A stretch of 6,773 nucleotides of DNA from the NCBI GenBank assembly GCA_025935275.1, contig JAICVP010000113.1, positions 1-6,773 on the forward strand, written 5' to 3'. Positions 1 through 4,472 of the stretch are shown piece by piece. Origin of the DNA: Thermoleophilia bacterium. GTDB lineage: Bacteria > Actinomycetota > Thermoleophilia > Gaiellales > Gaiellaceae. Each line of letters starts with the position of its first letter. Position 1 is the first letter of the stretch. A model generated the notes under the pieces. It was not told the DNA's origin, ran no database searches, and saw nothing but the letters and a program-made list of their open reading frames with translations. Both the position numbers and the translations under genes were made by a program.

Positions 1-242
1 AAGCGCTCGTCGGCTTCTCGGCACAGGCCGGGGGAGGCGTGTGCGCCGAGTGCGGCTCGGGCTCGCTGGCCGTCTCCGCAGACGGCTTCGAGGCGATTCG
101 CGGCTTTCTGGAGCGGCCTCTCGCAGACGCCGGCGCATCGACCACCGCCGTGCGCGGCCTGCGGGAATGCCTGAGCACGATCGAATCGTCGTACGAGTAC
201 CACGGCGGGTTCCGTCTGCGGACGCTCGCGCAGAGAGCGTGA
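1..242 (+). CDS. recO: DNA repair protein RecO, C-terminal end (cut by left window edge)
   Basis: This is the last 79 residues of a protein whose start lies left of the window; the codon frame begins at base 3 and the stop is TGA at 240-242. RecO works in RecFOR recombinational repair, helping load RecA onto SSB-coated single-stranded DNA. The visible part opens with ALVGFSAQAGGGVCAECG. This matches the C-terminal RecO pattern of an FS..GG motif followed by CxxC, the second half of the zinc-binding site in zinc-containing RecO proteins; the first CxxC would lie upstream. A helical tail ends in YHGGFRLRTL, like the usual RecO C-terminus. A GTG inside this frame at base 39 is not a real start, because the RecO homology continues upstream of it. 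The next gene, glyQ, begins 4 bases after the stop, and recO-glyQ adjacency is also known in Firmicutes. The call rests on a short segment plus context. Confidence 0.85.
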   Translation, partial: ALVGFSAQAGGGVCAECGSGSLAVSADGFEAIRGFLERPLADAGASTTAVRGLRECLSTIESSYEYHGGFRLRTLAQRA

Positions 243-246
243 GGCG

Positions 247-1101
247 ATGAACTACCAGGAGATGATCGCCGCCCTGGAGGGCTACTGGGCCGAGTACGGC
301 TGCGTCCTCATGCAGCCGTACCACACCGAGCTGGCGGCCGGCACGATGAATCCGGCCACGTTCCTCCGTTCGCTCGGCCCCGAAGAATGGAAGACCGCCT
401 ACGTGGAACCGGTGATTCGCCCGACGGACGGGCGCTACGGGGAGAACCCCTTCCGCTTTCAGCACTACTTCCAGTACCAGGTGCTCCTCAAGCCGGCGCC
501 GGAGGACGTCCTCGACCTGTACTTCGCTTCCCTCGAGGCCCTTGGCATCGACACGAAGAAGCACGACGTGCGCCTGGTCGAGGACGACTGGGAACAGCCG
601 ACTCTCGGCGCCTGGGGCCTCGGCTGGGAGGTCTGGTGCGACGGCATGGAGGTGACGCAGTTCACGTATTTCCAGCAGGTCGGCGGGCTCGAGATCGAGC
701 TCGTTCCTGCGGAGATCACGTACGGGCTCGAGCGGCTCGCAATGTTCCTCCAGGGGAAGCGCTCGGCCCTCGAGCTCGAGTGGGCGCCCGGAGTGCGCTG
801 GGGAGACGTCTACAAGGAGAGCGAGCGCGAGTGGTCCGTCTACAACTTCGAGGTCGCGCCGGTCGACATCCTCACCCGGCGCTTCGAGGAGCACGAAACG
901 GAGTGCCGCATGCTGCTCGACCGCGAGCTGCCGCTGCCGGCCTACGACCAGGTGCTCAAGTGCTCGCACACCTTCAACCTGCTGGACGCGCGCGGGGCCA
1001 TCTCGGTCACCGAGCGCGCGGCGTACATCGGCCGGGTGCGCACCCTCGCCCGCAAGGTCGCCCAGCTGTACGTGGAGAAGATTGCCCAGCCTGCTGTTTG
1101 A
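247..1101 (+). CDS. glyQ: Glycyl-tRNA synthetase alpha subunit
   Basis: This is the catalytic subunit of the bacterial alpha2beta2 glycyl-tRNA synthetase, which activates glycine with ATP and charges tRNA-Gly in the cytosol. It has 284 residues; E. coli GlyQ has 303. Family landmarks run in order: GCVLMQPYHTELAAGTMNP at about residues 18-36, class II motif 2 in RPTDGRYGENPFRFQHYFQ at 58-76, WEQPTLGAWGLGWEVW at 115-130, GMEVTQFTYFQQVGGLE at 133-149, motif 3 in EITYGLERLAMFLQGK at 156-171, and the C-terminal FNLLDARGAISVTER at 243-257. No key segment is missing. The ATG at 247 places the conserved region at the expected distance from the N-terminus. The only ribosome-binding signals are AGAGAG at 232-237 and GAGG at 241-244, so the 4-base gap after recO suggests translational coupling. 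The 3' end overlaps glyS by 20 bases. Confidence 0.98.
   Translation: MNYQEMIAALEGYWAEYGCVLMQPYHTELAAGTMNPATFLRSLGPEEWKTAYVEPVIRPTDGRYGENPFRFQHYFQYQVLLKPAPEDVLDLYFASLEALGIDTKKHDVRLVEDDWEQPTLGAWGLGWEVWCDGMEVTQFTYFQQVGGLEIELVPAEITYGLERLAMFLQGKRSALELEWAPGVRWGDVYKESEREWSVYNFEVAPVDILTRRFEEHETECRMLLDRELPLPAYDQVLKCSHTFNLLDARGAISVTERAAYIGRVRTLARKVAQLYVEKIAQPAV
1074..1080 (+). promoter_or_regulatory. Ribosome binding site deciding the glyS TTG start
   Basis: GGAGAAG lies inside the end of glyQ, one base before the TTG at 1082 (four bases if only the GGAG core pairs). No ATG or GTG follows early enough to keep the conserved N-terminal EIGCEELPA. Together these support initiation at the TTG, although the spacing is on the short side. 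Confidence 0.45.
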
Positions 1102-2992
1102 GATCGGGTGCGAGGAGCTCCCGGCCTCCGCATGCGCCGAGGCGGAGGCGCAGCTGCGCTCAGAGCTCGCGAAGCTGGGGGAGGGCCAGGTGTTCGTCGG
1201 CCCGCGGCGGCTCGTGCTGCTGGTGGACGAGCTTCCCGAGCGGGAGCCCGACGAGTGGGTCAAGGGCCCGCCGGAGCACCTGCGCGAGCAGGCTGCGGCC
1301 GGCTTTGCCAAGAAGCAGGGCGTGAGCGTCGAAGAGCTCGAGGTGCGCGACGGCTTCCTCGGCGTGCTCGTGGCCGGAAAGCCCTTGCTCGAGGCGCTGC
1401 CCGAGCGCCTGAACGAGATCGTCCGCGGCCTCGCGTTCTCCAAGTCGATGCGGTGGGACGACTCCGGTCTCCGCTTCGCGCGCCCGGTGCGGTGGCTGTG
1501 CGCGAAGCTCGACGACCAGACCGTGGCAGGCTTCGGCGGCTCGTCCCACGGTCATCGCTTCACGCACGGCGAGACGGAGGTCCCCAGTGCCGGCGCCTAC
1601 CTGGAGACGCTGCGCGGAGCCCAGGTCGAGCCGGACCCGGCCGGCCGCGAGTCCTCGATTCGCGCCGGCCTCGAGAAGCTCGGGCTGGCAGAGCCGAACG
1701 AGAGGGTGCTCGCCGAGGTCGTCCACCTCGCCGAATGGCCCACTGTCCTCCAGGGAACCTTCGACGAGCGCTTCCTCACACTCCCGCGCCGGGTGATCGA
1801 GACGGCGATGGAGTCCCACCAGCGCTACTTCCCGCTCGAGGGCAATCGGTTCGCTTTCGTCGCCAACGGCGGCGACCCGGCAACCGTGATCGCGGGCAAC
1901 GAGGGCGTCCTCGAAGGCCGGCTGGAAGACGCGTCCTTCACATTCGAGCGCGACCTGGCGAAGGGGATCGAGCAGCTCGCGGAGGAATCGGCGAGCATCA
2001 CGTTCGTCGCCGGTGCCGGCACCTTCGGCGACAAGGTCGCGCGGCTCCAGGTCCTCGTCGAGGCGCTGGGGGGCGGCGACGCTTCCCGGGAGGCGGCGCG
2101 GCTCGCCAAGGCCGACCAGGCCGCCGAGCTCGTGCGCGAGTTCCCGGATCTCGAGGGCCACATCGGCGCCGAGTACGCGCGCCTCGCCGGCTTTCCGGAG
2201 GCGGTCTGCGCGGCGATCGACGAGCACTACCTTCCGGATTCCGCCGGCGGCCCGCTGCCGGAGACCGAGACCGGCCGCGTGCTCGCCGCCGCCGACAAAA
2301 TCGACAGCCTCGCCGTCGCCTTCGCGCTCGGCCAGCGTCCGACGGGGTCGAGAGATCCCTACGGACTACGCCGTGCGGCGATCGGGCTCTGCAGGCTCGC
2401 GCTCGAAGGCAACCTGGAGCTCGACGTGGACGCCCTCTCGGCCCGTGTGCATCAGCTGCTCATCGACCAGGGTGCCGAGCTGAAGGACGACGTGAGCGGA
2501 GTCTCGGACTTCGTGGAGGAGCGGCTCGAGGGGATCCTGGAGGTCCCGGTGGAGTTCGTGCGCGCCGCGCGGGCGAGCGGAGTGTCGGAGCTCGGCGGGA
2601 TTGCCCGCCTGGCGGAGGCGCTCGCAGCGGCGGCGGACACGGACGCCTTCGAGCAGGCATACGTGGCGTACGACCGCGCGAACCGGCTCGCGGGGAAATC
2701 CGACGGCGCGGCGGCCGAGCTGGATCCCCGGCTGGCCACGGACGAAGCGGAGCTCGCGCTCATCGACGCGGTCGCTGGCGCTTCGCCCAGGATCTCGGCA
2801 GCGATCGAAGCTCGCGAGTTCGGCGACGCCCTGGCGGCCGCGGCCGAGCTCCGCGCCCCCGTCGACCGGTTCTTCGAGGAGGTGCTCGTGATGGCCGAGG
2901 ACGCGCAGGTGCGCGCGAACCGGCTCCGCCTCCTGCTCGACGTGCGCGATGCGGTCGGGGCGCTGGGCGACCTCGCGCAGATCCCGCGGTGA
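1082..2992 (+). CDS. glyS: Glycyl-tRNA synthetase beta subunit
   Basis: This is the large partner of GlyQ and supplies most of the tRNA-binding surface, including the C-terminal anticodon-binding helical domain. It has 636 residues; E. coli GlyS has 689. Recognisable blocks are LLFEIGCEELPA at residues 4-15, GPRRLVLLV at 40-48, KSMRWDDSGLRFARPVRWL at 121-139, GHRF at 157-160, FVANGG and AGNEGVLEGRLEDASF at 259-286, the HD-like region GHIGAEYA with LAAADKIDSLA at 359-366 and 401-411, GQRPTGSRDPYGLRRAA at 417-433, and VDRFFEEVLVMAEDAQVRANRLRLL at 594-618 (first twenty: VDRFFEEVLVMAEDAQVRAN). The shorter length appears to come from small deletions between blocks, not loss of a domain. Translation starts at TTG, overlapping glyQ by 20 bases, which fits coupled synthesis of the two subunits. 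The stop TGA shares bases with the GTG start of the next gene. Confidence 0.97.
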   Translation: MPSLLFEIGCEELPASACAEAEAQLRSELAKLGEGQVFVGPRRLVLLVDELPEREPDEWVKGPPEHLREQAAAGFAKKQGVSVEELEVRDGFLGVLVAGKPLLEALPERLNEIVRGLAFSKSMRWDDSGLRFARPVRWLCAKLDDQTVAGFGGSSHGHRFTHGETEVPSAGAYLETLRGAQVEPDPAGRESSIRAGLEKLGLAEPNERVLAEVVHLAEWPTVLQGTFDERFLTLPRRVIETAMESHQRYFPLEGNRFAFVANGGDPATVIAGNEGVLEGRLEDASFTFERDLAKGIEQLAEESASITFVAGAGTFGDKVARLQVLVEALGGGDASREAARLAKADQAAELVREFPDLEGHIGAEYARLAGFPEAVCAAIDEHYLPDSAGGPLPETETGRVLAAADKIDSLAVAFALGQRPTGSRDPYGLRRAAIGLCRLALEGNLELDVDALSARVHQLLIDQGAELKDDVSGVSDFVEERLEGILEVPVEFVRAARASGVSELGGIARLAEALAAAADTDAFEQAYVAYDRANRLAGKSDGAAAELDPRLATDEAELALIDAVAGASPRISAAIEAREFGDALAAAAELRAPVDRFFEEVLVMAEDAQVRANRLRLLLDVRDAVGALGDLAQIPR

Positions 2993-3822
2993 ACGAGCCC
3001 GTCGAGATCCATGTGGTCTCCGACTCCACGGGGGAGACGGCGGCCCGCTTTGCGGAGGCGGTCGAGCGCCAGTTCCCCGACGAACAGTTCGAGATCGTCC
3101 GCCATCCCAGGATCACGAGCGTGGACGACGTCCAGCTGGCGGCCGCCCGCGCCCGCGGGCGCCGGGCCGTCCTCATGTACACGCTCGTCGACAACGAGTT
3201 CCGCGACGCTATGCGGACGCTCTGCCGCCGCTATCGCCTTCACTACTGCGACCTCCTCGGCCACCCGATCGACGCGGTCGCGCGGGTCTCCGGCCAGCCG
3301 GCGACGATGACTCCGGGCGCCCAGCCCGTCCTGGACTCGAGCTACTTCAAGCGGATCGAGGCAATCGAGTTCGCCGTTCGTTTCGACGATGGCGTCGGCG
3401 CGGGAGGGCTGCAGGACGCGGACATCGTCCTCGTCGGCGTGTCGCGGAGCTCGAAGACGCCGCTGTCGATCTATCTCGGCTACCTCGGGTACAAGACCGC
3501 GAACGTGCCCATCGTCCCTGGAGTGGAGCCGCCCCGCGAGCTCGAGGAGATCGACCAGCGCAAGATCGTCGGCCTCACGATCGACGCGGAGAGCCTCGCT
3601 CAGATCCGCGGCGAGCGGGCGCGCGGGCTGCGGGGCGCCAAGCGCCGCTATGCGGATCTCACCGAGATCTACGAAGAGCTCGAGCGCGCCGAGCAGATCC
3701 ACCGGCGGCTCGGCTGCCCGGTGATCGAGGTCTCGAACCTGGCGATCGAAGAGACGGCGCGGCGCATCATCCGGCTCGTGGAGCAGCGGCGCCTCGAGGG
3801 CAAGGCCAAGGCCAGGGCATGA
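2989..3822 (+). CDS. Pyruvate,phosphate dikinase regulatory protein (bifunctional Ser/Thr kinase and phosphorylase)
   Basis: The DUF299 family protein (called PDRP; YqfL in B. subtilis, PpsR for the PEP synthase type) inactivates its target by ADP-dependent phosphorylation of a threonine near the catalytic histidine. It reactivates the target by phosphate-dependent removal of that group. It has 277 residues, close to the family norm. Landmarks are the N-terminal HVVSDSTGETA at 8-18, RVSGQPATMTPGAQP at 99-113, YFKRIEAIEFAVRFDDG at 119-135, the nucleotide-binding loop GVSRSSKTPLSIYLG at 150-164, ANVPIVPGV at 171-179, VGLTID at 194-199, and CPVIEVSNLAIEE at 243-255. The loop lacks the glycine of the strict Walker A pattern; B. 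subtilis YqfL has the same GVSR.SKT form. The GTG start sits in the GTGA overlap with glyS. No Shine-Dalgarno sequence is visible, so reinitiation after glyS is likely. A ppdK gene downstream makes PPDK, not PEP synthase, the inferred substrate. Confidence 0.95.
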   Translation: MNEPVEIHVVSDSTGETAARFAEAVERQFPDEQFEIVRHPRITSVDDVQLAAARARGRRAVLMYTLVDNEFRDAMRTLCRRYRLHYCDLLGHPIDAVARVSGQPATMTPGAQPVLDSSYFKRIEAIEFAVRFDDGVGAGGLQDADIVLVGVSRSSKTPLSIYLGYLGYKTANVPIVPGVEPPRELEEIDQRKIVGLTIDAESLAQIRGERARGLRGAKRRYADLTEIYEELERAEQIHRRLGCPVIEVSNLAIEETARRIIRLVEQRRLEGKAKARA

Positions 3823-3983
3823 ACGCGAAGCCGAAGGTGCCGTTCTACTACTGGCCGGTCTGGATGATCCTGCTCGCGCTCGGCCTCTTCGTCTTCTACG
3901 TGCTCTTCACGCCGGTGTGGATGGGCATCCGGCTGCTTTCGTGGCTCGCCGAGCGCCGCAACATGGAGAGCTCCGGAGCCTAG
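3819..3983 (+). CDS. Small single-pass membrane protein of unknown function
   Basis: I do not recognise a family. The product has 54 residues: a short N-terminus with two lysines (MNAKPKVPFYYW), one strongly hydrophobic segment at about residues 13-30 (PVWMILLALGLFVFYVLF), and then an amphipathic stretch, VWMGIRLLSWLAERRNME. Five aromatic residues (FYYWPVW) sit at the start of the helix, as is common at a membrane interface. Evidence that it is real: its ATG overlaps the PDRP stop as ATGA, AAGG at 3808-3811 stands 7 bases upstream, and the product has clear membrane character. It could be an operon-specific membrane peptide with no link to PPDK, which is cytosolic. The last sense codon and the TAG stop lie inside the left arm of the 15-base inverted repeat that follows. 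The frame stays open upstream through PDRP, but that upstream translation is a shadow. Confidence 0.7.
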   Translation: MNAKPKVPFYYWPVWMILLALGLFVFYVLFTPVWMGIRLLSWLAERRNMESSGA

Positions 3984-4147
3984 GCGCTCTGGGGCGGCGC
4001 TCGCAAACGGAGGCAAGCGAGCAGGCCCGAGACAGTACGAGTGGGAAGGCGAGGGACTGGGAGCGCAGTCTCCTGCACGTGAGCGTCGCCAGGCGGGGCG
4101 GAGCCGGGGTTCGCCCGGCAGGAGCCCGCCGGCCAGAGCGTCTAGGC
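3978..4147 (+). ncRNA. Candidate structured RNA closed by a 15-base inverted repeat, unassigned
   Basis: GCCTAGGCGCTCTGG at 3978-3992 pairs with CCAGAGCGTCTAGGC at 4133-4147: 14 Watson-Crick pairs and one G-U pair if read as plus-strand RNA. Inside are three further stems. Hairpin 3999-4004/4017-4022 (GCTCGC/GCGAGC) has a 12-base loop. The stem 4048-4052/4086-4090 (GGCGA/TCGCC) contains 4053-4059/4066-4072 (GGGACTG/CAGTCTC). The stem 4092-4097/4125-4130 (GGCGGG/CCCGCC) contains 4103-4108/4114-4119 (GCCGGG/CCCGGC) with loop GTTCG. The result is a multibranched fold with about 25 unpaired bases at 4023-4047. No T-run follows the closing stem, so it is not itself an intrinsic terminator. It lies at the 3' end of the operon, so it may be a 3' UTR structure or a processed RNA. 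A mobile miniature inverted-repeat element is the main alternative. The strand is inferred from the G-U pairs and the operon. I could not match it to a known RNA family. Confidence 0.4.
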
Positions 4148-4183
4148 AAAAAACAGAGGCGGCCGTGGTGCCGAGCCGCCTCT
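4148..4183 (-). terminator. Intrinsic terminator for a minus-strand transcript, possibly shared
   Basis: On the minus strand AGAGGCGGC (4183-4175) pairs perfectly with GCCGCCTCT (4163-4155) across an 11-base loop. One G then leads into six T residues at 4153-4148. This is a textbook Rho-independent terminator. Read on the plus strand the same hairpin is followed only by TCTTCTC, so it could at most weakly stop the plus-strand operon. The orientation of the T-run is the best evidence for a minus-strand transcript entering from about 4400. Confidence 0.7.
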
Positions 4184-4193
4184 TCTCGGGCCG

Positions 4194-4312
4194 AGACGTA
4201 GGCTGCGGCGCCCCACGTCTGATCGAGCCCGGTACGTGGACCATGGTGCACAACGGGGGTAGGCGCCATGACCGAATGGGGTAATCGGCGGCGTTTCCCT
4301 CGTTCGGGCTCG
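4194..4312 (-). other. Inverted-repeat-rich 3' region of the minus-strand micro-gene
   Basis: This stretch lies between the stop of the minus-strand small ORF and the terminator, and I find no credible ORF in it. Two perfect inverted repeats organise it. CGAGCCCG at 4224-4231 pairs with CGGGCTCG at 4305-4312, beginning two bases after the stop codon. AGACGT at 4194-4199 pairs with ACGTCT at 4215-4220. Together with the terminator hairpin they would give the transcript three successive folded modules. The fold is inferred from complementarity only, and the pairing would also be possible on the plus strand. Confidence 0.35.
4236..4251. repeat. Near-perfect 16-base palindrome
   Basis: GTGGACCATGGTGCAC reads as GTGnACCATGGTnCAC, symmetric at 14 of 16 positions. 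It sits inside the loop enclosed by the 4224-4231/4305-4312 repeat. It could be a protein-binding dyad or a small hairpin within the minus-strand transcript. It is 221 bases upstream of the ppdK ATG, far for a simple repressor site. Confidence 0.25.
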
Positions 4313-4313
4313 G

Positions 4314-4403
4314 CTAGAGGTGGCCGTCGAAGAACCCGCCCCCGGCCACGGAGAGCGTGACGAGTAGGGCGAGCAGGGTAAGCAGGAGAGGCGTGCGGCG
4401 CAT
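4314..4403 (-). CDS. Putative 29-residue hydrophobic peptide
   Basis: The ORF runs from ATG (4403-4401) to TAG (4316-4314). The peptide starts MRRTP, has a Leu/Val/Ala-rich core at residues 6-20 and ends GGGFFDGHL, so it looks like a signal peptide or membrane anchor with almost nothing after it. Of its 29 codons, 26 end in G or C while second positions are far less GC-rich, a coding-like pattern that cannot be a shadow because no gene lies opposite. A promoter-like pair sits directly upstream, with the -10 ending 6 bases before the ATG, as in a leaderless mRNA. A strong terminator lies about 130 bases past the stop. No Shine-Dalgarno sequence is seen. The frame continues upstream into a long antisense ORF opposite ppdK, which I regard as a shadow. 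Possible roles include a membrane micropeptide, a hydrophobic toxin-like peptide, a truncated exported-protein remnant, or an incidental ORF on a regulatory RNA. None can be assigned. Confidence 0.45.
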   Translation of the reverse strand: MRRTPLLLTLLALLVTLSVAGGGFFDGHL

Positions 4404-4409
4404 GGGAGC

Positions 4410-4438
4410 AGTCTCACTGGCCGCCCTGGGCCCGTCAA
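4410..4438 (-). promoter_or_regulatory. Promoter of the minus-strand micro-gene
   Basis: On the minus strand TTGACG (4438-4433, five of six matches to TTGACA) is followed after exactly 17 bases by GAGACT (4415-4410), a weak -10 that keeps the A at position 2 and T at position 6 of the actinobacterial TAnnnT pattern. The ATG follows 6 bases later, which would make the transcript leaderless. The -35 is good; the -10 is the weak part. Confidence 0.45.
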
Positions 4439-4444
4439 GACGGT

Positions 4445-4453
4445 GGAAGGAGA
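4445..4453 (+). promoter_or_regulatory. Shine-Dalgarno-like purine run upstream of ppdK
   Basis: GGAAGGAGA is a strong Shine-Dalgarno match but is badly placed. It ends one base before an in-frame GTG at 4455 and 19 bases before the preferred ATG at 4473. If the promoter element at 4457-4462 is real, this run would lie upstream of the transcript start and could not act in translation. Confidence 0.3.
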
Positions 4454-4456
4454 CGT

Positions 4457-4462
4457 GATAAT
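4457..4462 (+). promoter_or_regulatory. Possible ppdK -10 element
   Basis: GATAAT matches TATAAT at five of six positions in an otherwise GC-rich stretch. No good -35 is present; TCAAGA at 4435-4440, 16 bases upstream, matches three of six. With normal spacing the RNA would start at about 4469, only a few bases before the ATG at 4473, giving a leaderless or nearly leaderless ppdK mRNA. Confidence 0.4.
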
Positions 4463-4472
4463 CCTGCCCGGC

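Noticed and set aside
1160..2227. A 355-codon minus-strand open frame
   Set aside because: It lies entirely opposite glyS, matches no recognised family and is explained by high third-position GC in glyS.
1108..3822. A 904-codon plus-strand open frame
   Set aside because: Only the part from GTG 2989 encodes a real protein (PDRP). The upstream part is the Arg/Ala/Gly-rich out-of-frame shadow of glyS.
4065..4075. CAGGAGACTGC on the minus strand, resembling the B12 box of cobalamin riboswitches
   Set aside because: One base is missing compared with the box, the other conserved cobalamin riboswitch blocks are absent, and no cobalamin gene is nearby.
4103..4119. A hairpin with GTTCG loop resembling a tRNA T-arm
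   Set aside because: Stem and loop registers do not fit a T-arm (no TTCRA in a 7-base loop with a 5-base stem), and no acceptor, D or anticodon arm can be drawn around it.
3978..4147. The 15-base inverted repeat as a miniature transposon or integron attC site
   Set aside because: No target-site duplication flanks the arms (CGGA on the left, AAAA on the right), and no GTTRRRY/RYYYAAC attC core is present. A mobile origin remains only an alternative to be tested by copy number.
3917..4201. A 94-codon plus-strand ORF crossing the structured element
   Set aside because: It begins inside the small membrane gene, is Arg/Ala-rich without any recognisable pattern, and the base pairing of the region explains the sequence better.
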